Shown here: positions 1 to 7,442 of the stretch, one piece after another
Position numbering within the stretch: the stretch's first letter is position 1
How the letters are laid out: each line of letters opens with the position of its first letter
Assembly: GCA_964013575.1 (NCBI GenBank)
Contig: CAXGWP010000014.1
Coordinates: 1-41,169, forward strand
Direction: 5' to 3'
From: BJGV01 sp964013575
GTDB lineage: Bacteria; Pseudomonadota; Gammaproteobacteria; Burkholderiales; Nitrosomonadaceae
DNA length: 41,169 nt
Position numbers and translations under genes: made by a program
The notes under the pieces: generated by a model
Database searches by the model: none
The model's input: only the letters and a program-made list of their open reading frames with translations
What the model was told of the DNA's origin: nothing

Positions 1-55
1 AGGAGCCAGATGATGCTGTGGCCGCTGTTCCTGTTGAACCGTATGTTGTTGCCAT
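1..55 (-). CDS. Possible ammonia monooxygenase subunit C, N-terminal fragment
   Basis: Seen: on the minus strand an ATG at 55-53 opens a frame reading MATTYGSTGTAATASSGS up to the window edge. It is preceded at a good distance by the Shine-Dalgarno AGGAGA (66-71 region, minus strand). Known from memory: AmoC of Nitrosomonas and Nitrosospira starts with MATT followed by a short Gly/Ser/Thr/Ala-rich stretch, before the conserved YDMSLWYDS segment. AmoC is a multi-pass inner-membrane subunit of the copper enzyme that oxidises ammonia to hydroxylamine. Inference: the composition, the MATT start, the strong ribosome binding site and the long leader with its own promoter (191-220) fit an amoC start. 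The gene could be the first of an amoCAB operon or an orphan amoC. Only 18 residues are visible, so another protein with a low-complexity N-terminus cannot be excluded. Confidence 0.4.
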   Translation of the reverse strand, partial: MATTYGSTGTAATASSGS

Positions 56-87
56 GTTAGTTTCTCCTATTCAAATAAATATAAAAA

Positions 88-113
88 CTATTTACTATAT
101 TTTTTGTAAATAG
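88..113 (-). terminator. Hairpin plus U-run in the leader of the putative amoC (possible attenuator)
   Basis: Read on the minus strand, CTATTTAC (113-106) pairs perfectly with GTAAATAG (95-88) across a 10-base A/T loop and is followed at once by TTTTTAT. This has the shape of an intrinsic terminator about 30 bases before the start codon, but the stem has only two G:C pairs and would be weak. It may instead be an RNA-stability element or chance in A+T-rich DNA. Confidence 0.25.
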
Positions 114-134
114 CTCTTGATGATCTAATTAACG

Positions 135-166
135 GAGGCTTTGACTCATTATTGAGGCTTTTACTC
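135..166. repeat. Direct repeat in the leader of the putative amoC
   Basis: GAGGCTTTGACTC (135-147) and GAGGCTTTTACTC (154-166) match at 12 of 13 positions with a 19-base period. They lie between the predicted promoter and the start codon of the minus-strand gene. They could be a pair of protein-binding sites or a simple duplication. Confidence 0.5.
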
Positions 167-190
167 TTCTCGATGAAGATCAATGGCAAT

Positions 191-220
191 AGATTAGCTG
201 ACTGAGTACCTATAAGTCAA
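191..220 (-). promoter_or_regulatory. Predicted promoter of the putative amoC, copy 1 of a module repeated at 41125-41154
   Basis: On the minus strand, TTGACT (220-215) is a 5/6 match to the sigma-70 -35 box. After a 17-base spacer it is followed by CTAATCT at the -10 position. The outer blocks TTGACTT and TCAGCTAATCT are identical, at the same spacing, to the plus-strand copy at the right end of the window. Conservation of the non-consensus -10 (CTAATC) and the preceding TCAG suggests a specific promoter class, not chance. Confidence 0.5.
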
Positions 221-484
221 GAAATCTGAAAGATAAATTTGTAATCTATATGCTTGATAGATAGTTTTATAAGTGATCTTATTTAGACAATCCTGTTTGG
301 TTTATATTGGATAAATTTTTAACTTCTTGATTATATAGATAATTACGTTACTCAATGGGGCCATGAGGCATGAATGCTTTTTTATATATATAGATTATTA
401 ATTATGGTATACATAATAATTTTTGATTATTATTTATATACATTACATTAAATTAGGCTTTCTGTTTTCTTAAAAAAATTTAAT

Positions 485-2662
485 ATGCAAATTATTCGCG
501 TTGCTCTTGATGTTCCAGTAAATACATTATTTGATTATGTTGTACCAAGTGGAACAATTCCTCGTGTTGGTGTCCGTGTACAGGTCCCATTTGGGCGGAG
601 AATGTTTATTGGAGTCATTTTTGAGGTGGCTAACTATTCATCTTTCTCAAAAGAAAAGCTTAAATTTGCTAAATACATTTTTAATGATATTCCAGCATTA
701 CCAAAATCATCATTGGATCTTTTTAAATTTTGTAGTGAATACTATCAATATCCTATTGGAGAGGTAGTGATGAATGGGCTGCCTACTAGATTACGTACAT
801 CTCGCCCATTTATAGAAAAGCCTCAGATTAAATCTCAGTTTTATATTACAAATAAAGGGAAGCTAGTTGATTCAGCTGTAATTTCTAAAAGAAGCTTAAT
901 TAAACTTCGCCTTCTAGCTTTGTTTAAGGAGTCTAGAGTTATTCACATATCTGAAATAAAACAGGTTTCAGCTGGTGCAATAAAAGTATTAAAAGAGTTT
1001 TTAGATATGGGGTGGGTGGAAGAATTTTCCCCTGAATTAAAAATAGAAAATGATAGAGCACCAATTCTTAAAGAAGAGCAAGCAACTGTCATAAAAAAGG
1101 TTACTAATGAAATAAATCAATTTAATACATGGTTATTGCATGGTATTACAGGTAGTGGAAAGACAGAAATATATATGCGGTTGGTTTTTTTACAGTTACT
1201 TGAAGGACGGCAAACATTGGTATTAATACCAGAAATTAATTTGACTCCACAGTTGGAGGCAGATTTTCGAACACGTTTCCCAACTACTTCAATTATAAGT
1301 ATTCATAGCGGTTTAAATGCTTCCGCGAGATCAAATGGATGGTTACAGGCTCTGAATGGTTCAGCTAAGATAATACTAGGAACTCGCCTTTCTGTATTTA
1401 CTCCAATCTCTAATCTTGGTTTGATAATTGTTGATGAAGAGCAAGATAATTCCTTTAAGCAGCAAAGTGGGCTGTGTTATTCAGCACGTGACTTGGCTGT
1501 TTTTCGTGCTAAATATTTGAATATCCCAGTAGTGCTTGGTTCTGCAACACCATCACTGGAAAGTTATCATAATGCAATTAGTCATAAATACCGTATGTTA
1601 CATTTGTATTCTCGGGCAGCAGATAATGCTTCCCTTCCAAGCATTAAATGTATTGATACTAGAGCAGTTAAGGTGAGGGAGGGGTTATCCGATTTATTGA
1701 TTACATCTTTAGAAAAGAAAATTAAATTAAACCAGCAAAGTTTAATATTTATTAATCGGCGTGGTTTTGCGCCAGTATTAATGTGTAATTCATGCTCCTG
1801 GGTAGCAGCCTGTTCTCGTTGCGCAAGTCGTTTAGTGGTACACCTGAAAGATAAGAATCTATGCTGTCATTATTGTGGGTATAAATCGTGTATTCCATCT
1901 TCTTGTCCGGAATGTGGTGATAAGAGTATTGCGCCATTTGGTCATGGTACACAGAGAATAGAATCTGTTTTAAAAGAAAAGCTTCCTAATGCAAGAATCT
2001 TACGAATAGATCGGGATAGTATGAGGCGTAAAGAAGCATGGGAGAAAATATTAGAAGAGATTCACGAGCATCGCGTAGACATTCTTGTTGGCACACAGAT
2101 TCTTGCTAAAGGACATAATTTTCCTAATCTAGGGCTAGTTGGAGTTTTAAATCCAGATGCTTCACTTTATAGTACTGACTTTCGTGCAACTGAATATCTA
2201 TTTTCGCAGCTTATGCAAGTTGCAGGTCGAGCAGGCCGTGCTAGTAGCACGGGAGAGGTGTTAATTCAAACTAAGTTTCCAAATCATCCTTTATATAAGG
2301 CATTACAACAGCATAATTATGAGTATATTGCGAAGATGTTGCTGGCTGAAAGAAGAGTGGCAAATTTTCCGCCATATGTGTATCAGGCATTATTACGAGT
2401 AGAAGCACCTAAACTTTCTATTGCTTTGGATTTTCTTGAGCGTGTGATGTTAATAGCTTGCCCGGGTAATAATATAGAAGTTTTTGATCCTGTTCCTGCG
2501 CAAATGGCAAAGCTTAAAGGAATGGAACGGGCACATTTATTAGTACAATCAGACTCTCGCAAAGAATTACAAAAATTTCTTACTGTATGGCGAGTGAAGT
2601 TAGATAAAGTATCTGCTCATAAGATACGTTGGACACTTGATGTTGATCCAGTTGAATTTTAG
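485..2662 (+). CDS. priA: Primosomal protein N' (replication restart helicase PriA)
   Basis: PriA recognises stalled or repaired forks and reloads the replicative helicase. The 725-residue protein has the normal family length and layout: an N-terminal DNA-binding domain starting MQIIRVALDVPVNTLFDY, Walker A GITGSGKTE at residues 220-228, Walker B DEEQD at 317-321, GSATPSLES near 353, and a zinc-binding insertion from C434 on (CNSC, CSRC, CHYC, CPEC pairs). The C-terminal helicase motif GRAGR is present (QVAGRAGRA). One oddity is that the usual DEEH box reads DEEQ here. The start ATG has no clear Shine-Dalgarno (an A-rich run precedes it), but it agrees with the family N-terminus. It stands alone, convergent with the kinase gene downstream. 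Confidence 0.97.
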   Translation: MQIIRVALDVPVNTLFDYVVPSGTIPRVGVRVQVPFGRRMFIGVIFEVANYSSFSKEKLKFAKYIFNDIPALPKSSLDLFKFCSEYYQYPIGEVVMNGLPTRLRTSRPFIEKPQIKSQFYITNKGKLVDSAVISKRSLIKLRLLALFKESRVIHISEIKQVSAGAIKVLKEFLDMGWVEEFSPELKIENDRAPILKEEQATVIKKVTNEINQFNTWLLHGITGSGKTEIYMRLVFLQLLEGRQTLVLIPEINLTPQLEADFRTRFPTTSIISIHSGLNASARSNGWLQALNGSAKIILGTRLSVFTPISNLGLIIVDEEQDNSFKQQSGLCYSARDLAVFRAKYLNIPVVLGSATPSLESYHNAISHKYRMLHLYSRAADNASLPSIKCIDTRAVKVREGLSDLLITSLEKKIKLNQQSLIFINRRGFAPVLMCNSCSWVAACSRCASRLVVHLKDKNLCCHYCGYKSCIPSSCPECGDKSIAPFGHGTQRIESVLKEKLPNARILRIDRDSMRRKEAWEKILEEIHEHRVDILVGTQILAKGHNFPNLGLVGVLNPDASLYSTDFRATEYLFSQLMQVAGRAGRASSTGEVLIQTKFPNHPLYKALQQHNYEYIAKMLLAERRVANFPPYVYQALLRVEAPKLSIALDFLERVMLIACPGNNIEVFDPVPAQMAKLKGMERAHLLVQSDSRKELQKFLTVWRVKLDKVSAHKIRWTLDVDPVEF

Positions 2663-2743
2663 AAGAATAATTTTTATATAAAGTTCTTGTGAAGATTAAT
2701 CAATTATTAGTTCACAATTAATAGTTGAGAAATCATGGTTTAA

Positions 2744-3628
2744 TTAGTGTATTTCAGCAAGCAGCTTGTCTATCATACTTTCTGCCTGTTTGAGGTAGCT
2801 TCCTCCAAATAGATTTAGGTGGTTAAGAATGTGGTAAAGATTGTAAAGTGTTTTGCGAGTTTTGTAGCTAGGGTCGAGTGGGTAAGCTTCATTATAGGCC
2901 GTATAAAAAATTTCAGGAAATCCGCCAAAAAGTTCAGTCATAGCAAGGTCTGTTTCACGGTCCCCGTAATATATTGCTGGATCGTATAATACAGGGTGAC
3001 CTGTAAGATCATAGCTGTAGTTCCCGTGCCATAGGTCTCCATGTAATAAAGATGCAGCTTGTGAGGCCTCTGGGAAGAACGCCTTAAGTTCAGTTATTAA
3101 GTATTCTCCCTTTTCCAATAATTTTCCTGTATAGCCGTTATCTTTAGCAAGTTGTAATTGATATCCAAGGCGATACTTGCGCCAGAATTGTACCCAGTTA
3201 TGAGAAAAGTTATTAATCTGTTGTGTAGAGCCGATAGTATTATTTTTTATCCAGCCAAATTTATCAAAGGATATTCGATGCATTTCAGCGAGGCCTGTTC
3301 CTAGCGTTGCGCTTCCATTCTTAGTGACACGATCCATTTCAATATACTCTAATACCAGATAAGAATGAGTCTTATTTTTCCCCCAGCATATTGGGGTAGG
3401 AACCCGGAGGGAGCAAGAATTTTTAATTTCTTGTAGACCTATGGCTTCTGTTTCAAACATATGTAAATTTATAGTTTTATTTGTTTTTACAAAGAAATCA
3501 TGCTTCCTATCTTTAATATAATAAGCTTGGTTAATGCATCCGCCGCTCATTGAGTCAATTCTTTCTACATCAAAACGGGTATTGATTGAAGTTGAAATTT
3601 GTAAAGCGATATCTGACCAAAGTGACAT
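2744..3628 (-). CDS. Fructosamine/ketosamine 3-kinase family protein (YniA-like)
   Basis: This family phosphorylates sugars bound to proteins or amines after glycation, or small sugar substrates, helping to reverse non-enzymatic glycation in the cytoplasm. The 294-residue protein has the expected length. The phosphotransferase fold is visible as a glycine loop (SGGCINQAYYI, from about 28), the ATP-binding lysine in FVKTN (residue 48), the catalytic loop HGDLWHGNY (196-204, with D198 and N203) and the metal-binding Asp in YDPAIYYGDRETD (D216). The start ATG lies about 25 bases after the stop of argH, read on the minus strand, so the two may be co-transcribed. Substrate cannot be told from sequence. 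Confidence 0.88.
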   Translation of the reverse strand: MSLWSDIALQISTSINTRFDVERIDSMSGGCINQAYYIKDRKHDFFVKTNKTINLHMFETEAIGLQEIKNSCSLRVPTPICWGKNKTHSYLVLEYIEMDRVTKNGSATLGTGLAEMHRISFDKFGWIKNNTIGSTQQINNFSHNWVQFWRKYRLGYQLQLAKDNGYTGKLLEKGEYLITELKAFFPEASQAASLLHGDLWHGNYSYDLTGHPVLYDPAIYYGDRETDLAMTELFGGFPEIFYTAYNEAYPLDPSYKTRKTLYNLYHILNHLNLFGGSYLKQAESMIDKLLAEIH

Positions 3629-3653
3629 ATTTTATTTTTTAAATAAATCTATG

Positions 3654-5066
3654 TTAGGAAATGCTTTTTCTGGCTGCACTTATTGCTTTGCGAACTTGTG
3701 TTGGTGCTGTACCACCAACATGTTTCCGGCTTCTCATTGATCCGTTAAGAGTTAAAACCCTAAAAATATCTTTTTCAATTAATTGAGAAAATTTTTGTAA
3801 TTCAGGTAGAGTTAGTTCACTTAAGTCACAGCCTTTTTTCTCTGCAGTTCTTACCGCTTTTGCTACTATTTCATGTGCGTCACGAAACGGTACTCCTTTT
3901 TTTGTAAGATAGTCAGCAAAATCAGTAGCTGTCGAATATCCCTGTATTGCAGCATTACGCATAGCATTTATATCAACATATACTCCTTTCAGCATATCAG
4001 TGTATATACGTAAAGTTTCTCTAAGTGTATCTACCGTATCAAATAGTGGTTCTTTATCTTCTTGGTTATCTTTGTTATAGGCCAATGGCTGGGCCTTCAT
4101 TAATGTTAGTAAATTAACAAGATTACCGTTTATACGTCCTGTTTTACCTCGTACTAGTTCTGGTACGTCTGGATTTTTCTTTTGTGGCATAATTGATGAA
4201 CCAGTACAGAAACGATCCTCTAATTGGACAAATCCAAATAATGGGCTCATCCATAAAATTAATTCTTCAGATAATCGTGATAGATGAGTCATGATTAGTG
4301 CGGAACAAGAACAAAACTCAATAGCAAAATCTCTGTCAGAAACTGCATCAAGTGAGTTATTGCATATACCATCAAATCCTAGTTTTTTTGCTACTATTTT
4401 TCGGTTAATTGGATAACTAGTTCCTGCCAGCGCTGCTGCTCCTAATGGGAGTATATTTATTCTTTTCTTACAGTCAAATAGACGACCCTTATCACGTTCT
4501 AGCATCTCAAAATATGCCATGAGGTGATGACCAAAAGAGACTGGTTGAGCTATTTGTAAATGAGTTAAACCAGGCATTACAGTATCTATATTCTTTTCTG
4601 CAAGTTCTAGTATTGAATGCTGTAATGCAGTAATAAGTTTGATAATTTCTTCGATAGAGGAACGCAAGTACAAGCGGATATCAGTTGCTATTTGGTCATT
4701 ACGTGAACGAGCTGTATGTAGGCGCTTTCCTGCATCTCCTACTAATGTTGTAAGGTATCTTTCAATATTAAGGTGTACATCTTCTAGTTCAAGTGACCAG
4801 TTAAACGTACCCTTATTTATTTCCTTACGAATTTTGCGTAGTCCTTTCTCGATGGCAACTAGATCTTTATTACTTATAATTCCAGTAGCAGCAAGCATTT
4901 GAGCATGAGCAAGGGAAGTTTGAATGTCATATTCTGCTAATCTATTATCAAAATCTACAGATGCAGTGTAACGCTGTACTAATTGGGAGACAGGTTCGTC
5001 AAATCTTCCCGACCAGGTTGTTTTATTTTTTTTAGCTAATGGGGTTTTCTTTTTTGAATTTTTCAT
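3654..5066 (-). CDS. argH: Argininosuccinate lyase
   Basis: ArgH catalyses the last step of arginine synthesis, splitting argininosuccinate into arginine and fumarate as a cytoplasmic tetramer. The 470-residue protein has the family length. It carries THLQ with the catalytic histidine H169 and the flexible signature loop GSSIMPQKKNPD (289-300) with the catalytic serine S291. TARSRNDQ (118-125) and the start region TTWSGRF are also typical. A short lysine-rich N-terminal leader (about 15 residues) precedes the conserved start and is common in betaproteobacterial ArgH. It lies 55 bases downstream of nfu on the same strand, so it may receive readthrough from the iscR-suf operon, although arginine synthesis has no obvious link to iron-sulfur assembly. 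Confidence 0.97.
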   Translation of the reverse strand: MKNSKKKTPLAKKNKTTWSGRFDEPVSQLVQRYTASVDFDNRLAEYDIQTSLAHAQMLAATGIISNKDLVAIEKGLRKIRKEINKGTFNWSLELEDVHLNIERYLTTLVGDAGKRLHTARSRNDQIATDIRLYLRSSIEEIIKLITALQHSILELAEKNIDTVMPGLTHLQIAQPVSFGHHLMAYFEMLERDKGRLFDCKKRINILPLGAAALAGTSYPINRKIVAKKLGFDGICNNSLDAVSDRDFAIEFCSCSALIMTHLSRLSEELILWMSPLFGFVQLEDRFCTGSSIMPQKKNPDVPELVRGKTGRINGNLVNLLTLMKAQPLAYNKDNQEDKEPLFDTVDTLRETLRIYTDMLKGVYVDINAMRNAAIQGYSTATDFADYLTKKGVPFRDAHEIVAKAVRTAEKKGCDLSELTLPELQKFSQLIEKDIFRVLTLNGSMRSRKHVGGTAPTQVRKAISAARKSIS

Positions 5067-5121
5067 TATGTCCTATCAAAAATGAAAATATATATAATTC
5101 TTTTAAGTATCTATTTATTTT

Positions 5122-5682
5122 TTAGACTGCTACAATCTCAATATCAGGTTCAATTGACCTAAGTAAACCTTCAATACCGCGAAGTGTACCGGAAATAGAG
5201 CTTGGGCAGCTACCACATGCCCCTTGATAGTGCACGCTAAGTACATTATCTTCTAGCCCAACTACATAGAGATCTCCACCATCACCTTGTAAATAAGGCC
5301 GTACTTCCTCATCTAGTAGATTATTAATTCTATCAAGACGTAATTGATCTTTTGTATTTAAATTTGATCTGGCATTAGATGATGTTACTAAAGTATCTTC
5401 AGATTTTATATGTGCAGCAGGAGCTGCCCGAATTGGATCTGCAACTTCTCGCTTAAGATCTTCCCAATTTGCACCTCCATCTTGCGTGATAGTAATCCAA
5501 TGATCCACATAGAATATATTAGTCACATGATCAATTTCAAATAATTCAGATGCAAGAGGATCATTTTTTGCTTGTTCAGCATTATCATAAGAGTGCGTAA
5601 CTCCCCAAGTTAATGGTTCCTTTAGAACAAATTTTAGTGCGTTTGGATTAGGTGTTCCTTCAATTTCTGAAATTTTTGGCAT
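5122..5682 (-). CDS. Nfu-type iron-sulfur cluster carrier
   Basis: Nfu proteins carry assembled [4Fe-4S] clusters from the SUF machinery to target enzymes. The 186-residue protein has two parts. Residues 1-85 form an Nfu N-terminal domain (GTPNPNALKFVL, near 9-20), as in mitochondrial NFU1. Residues 115-186 form the NifU C-terminal domain, with GDGGDLYVVGL and the cluster-binding CGSCPSS (C156 and C159). A polar linker joins them. It is the last gene of the suf run, 9 bases after sufU, supporting a role downstream of SufBCD. This two-domain type differs from E. coli NfuA, whose N-terminal part is a degenerate A-type domain, so I do not use the symbol nfuA. Confidence 0.9.
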   Translation of the reverse strand: MPKISEIEGTPNPNALKFVLKEPLTWGVTHSYDNAEQAKNDPLASELFEIDHVTNIFYVDHWITITQDGGANWEDLKREVADPIRAAPAAHIKSEDTLVTSSNARSNLNTKDQLRLDRINNLLDEEVRPYLQGDGGDLYVVGLEDNVLSVHYQGACGSCPSSISGTLRGIEGLLRSIEPDIEIVAV

Positions 5683-5691
5683 TGAAATATC

Positions 5692-6180
5692 CTATTCAGT
5701 ATTATCAATAGATATATGCATTGGGTCATCATCGGCTTCAGTTGAAATTGTAGTAATAGAATTAAGTGCTGCCTGTAGTGTATGCCATGGGAGTATGGCA
5801 CACTTTACTCTTGTAGGGAGGTCTCGAATTCCAACAAACACACTTAATCTGCCAAGATATTGGCTATCATCAGGATCAAGATTTCCAATTGCCATATCTC
5901 TAAATTCTTTGATCATCGTTTCTGTATCTGCTTTTGTTTTTCCTTTAACATTGGTGGTCATCATTGAAGCTGATGCTTTACAAATTGCGCATGACTCTCC
6001 TTGAAAAGAGATGGAGCTAATAACTAAATCTTCACTAAGATTAATTTTTATGTGTAGGTGATCTCCACATAATGGATTGTGTCCCTCTGCAGATCTATTT
6101 GCATTATCAAGTGCACCATAATTTCTCGGGTTTTTATTGTGGTCAAGAATTACTTCTTGATAGAGGGATTTTTTAATCAT
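5692..6180 (-). CDS. sufU: SufU-type sulfurtransferase/scaffold
   Basis: SufU relays sulfur from the cysteine desulfurase SufS to the SufBCD scaffold. The 162-residue protein begins SLYQEVILDHNKNPRN. It carries the three conserved cysteines and Asp of the zinc site: C38 and D40 in NPLCGD, C64 in GESCAIC and C127 in KCAILPW. The spacer between C64 and C127 has the length expected of SufU; IscU is shorter there. One oddity is that the usual Ser of CAIS is a cysteine here (C67). The stop and the sufS stop/start region are packed tightly: sufS ends at 6180, the same base at which this gene starts. The C-terminal tail after about 145 is acidic and not conserved in the family. Confidence 0.9.
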   Translation of the reverse strand: MIKKSLYQEVILDHNKNPRNYGALDNANRSAEGHNPLCGDHLHIKINLSEDLVISSISFQGESCAICKASASMMTTNVKGKTKADTETMIKEFRDMAIGNLDPDDSQYLGRLSVFVGIRDLPTRVKCAILPWHTLQAALNSITTISTEADDDPMHISIDNTE

Positions 6181-7439
6181 TATAAGAAAACCTTCTGTAC
6201 CTTTTGAATACCTGATATTAATGCATCAATTTCAGCTATTTTATTGTAAAAAGAAAAAGAAGCACGTGTGGTTGCCGGTACTTTAAAATGATCCATTACT
6301 GGTTGTGCACAATGATGGCCAGTACGGACAGCGATTCCTTCATCATTTAATAATGTTCCTATATCATGCGGGTGTATCCCTGTAATAGAAAAAGATAGGA
6401 CAGCAACCTTTTTTGTAGCAGAGCCAATTATCTGTACACCTGGTAAGGTATTAATTCTCTCAGTTGCGTAATTTATTAAGTATTGTTCGTATGCTTCTAT
6501 TATAGATAAATCTATTGCAGATAAATAGTCAATAGCTGCACCAAATCCAATTGCAGCTGCAATTGGTGGCGTTCCTGCTTCAAATTTATGGGGGATTTTA
6601 TTAAAGGTGGTTTTCTTAAATGTAACAGATGTAATCATATCCCCACCACCTTTGAATGGATTCATGCGATTTAGTTGGTCAGTTTTGCCATAGAGAATGC
6701 CAATTCCTGTTGGGCCGCATAATTTATGTCCAGAGAATGTGTAAAAATCACAATCAAGTTCTTTTACATCAATTTTCATGTGTGGGGCGGCCTGTGCACC
6801 ATCCACTAGTACGGGAACATCCTGTGTATGTGCATATTCGATCATTTGCTTAATTGGATTTATGGTGCCAATCGCATTTGATACGTGTGTTACACCTACA
6901 AATTTAGTATTTTTGTTAAAAAGTTTTTTATATTCGTTTATTAAGAGTTCTCCCTCATTATTAATGGGCACAACACGAATTTTAGCTCCCTTCTCTTTAG
7001 CTAGCATTTGCCATGGTACGATATTTGAATGGTGTTCAAGGACAGTTAAGATAATTTCATCTCCATGATTAATGAATTTACGGCCATAGCCATGAGCCAC
7101 TAAATTTATTGCGTCAGTTGTTCCACTGGTAAAAATTATTTCCTCATCTTTATTTGCATTAATAAATTTTTTTATTTTATGGCGTGAATTCTCATATTCT
7201 GCGGTCGCTGTTTCTGATAAATAATGAACTGCACGATTAATATTGGCGTGTTCCGTAGTTTGGTATCTACGCATGCGGTCCATCACTATTTTTGGCACCT
7301 GACTAGAAGCAGCATTATCAAAATAGATTAGCTGTTTACTACCAATTTTAGTTTTAAGGATAGGGAAATCATCACGTACCTTTTCTATATTTAGCATTGA
7401 AGCATCAGATGAGATTATTAGAGGTTTAGCAGAATTCAT
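6180..7439 (-). CDS. sufS: Cysteine desulfurase SufS
   Basis: SufS is a PLP enzyme that takes sulfur from cysteine and passes it to SufU. The 419-residue protein is a class-V aminotransferase fold. It has DNAASSQVP near 41-49, the histidine stack EHHSN (135-139), the PLP lysine K239 in FSGHKLCGPTG, and the persulfide cysteine C377 in RTGHHCAQP. The chosen ATG at 7439 gives about 14 extra residues compared with many SufS proteins. An in-frame ATG at 7397 (MLNIEKVRDDFPIL) is an equally plausible start. Neither has a clear Shine-Dalgarno, and the upstream one sits 3 bases from the sufD stop, favouring translational coupling. Confidence 0.96.
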   Translation of the reverse strand: MNSAKPLIISSDASMLNIEKVRDDFPILKTKIGSKQLIYFDNAASSQVPKIVMDRMRRYQTTEHANINRAVHYLSETATAEYENSRHKIKKFINANKDEEIIFTSGTTDAINLVAHGYGRKFINHGDEIILTVLEHHSNIVPWQMLAKEKGAKIRVVPINNEGELLINEYKKLFNKNTKFVGVTHVSNAIGTINPIKQMIEYAHTQDVPVLVDGAQAAPHMKIDVKELDCDFYTFSGHKLCGPTGIGILYGKTDQLNRMNPFKGGGDMITSVTFKKTTFNKIPHKFEAGTPPIAAAIGFGAAIDYLSAIDLSIIEAYEQYLINYATERINTLPGVQIIGSATKKVAVLSFSITGIHPHDIGTLLNDEGIAVRTGHHCAQPVMDHFKVPATTRASFSFYNKIAEIDALISGIQKVQKVFL

Positions 7440-7442
7440 AAT

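Larger units (their letters stand above)
61..484. other. Intergenic region between the divergent putative amoC and priA
   Basis: This 424-base gap carries no credible gene in any frame. For the minus-strand gene it holds a promoter (191-220), a leader of roughly 130 bases, a 13-base direct repeat (135-147 and 154-166) and an AT-only-loop hairpin (88-113). The part nearest priA is almost pure A+T, with a small perfect inverted repeat at 413-420/426-433. I see no clear promoter or strong Shine-Dalgarno for priA. Confidence 0.6.

Noticed and set aside
413..433. Inverted repeat ATAATAAT-TTTTG-ATTATTAT upstream of priA
   Set aside because: Purely A/T arms are expected by chance in this composition and no U-run or promoter relates to it.
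1752..1952. Open frame antisense to priA
   Set aside because: Lies wholly inside priA, no Shine-Dalgarno, and no family resemblance; a shadow of coding sequence.
3534..3740. Plus-strand frame spanning the junction of argH and the kinase gene
   Set aside because: Antisense to two well supported genes and Cys-rich by chance; no homology.
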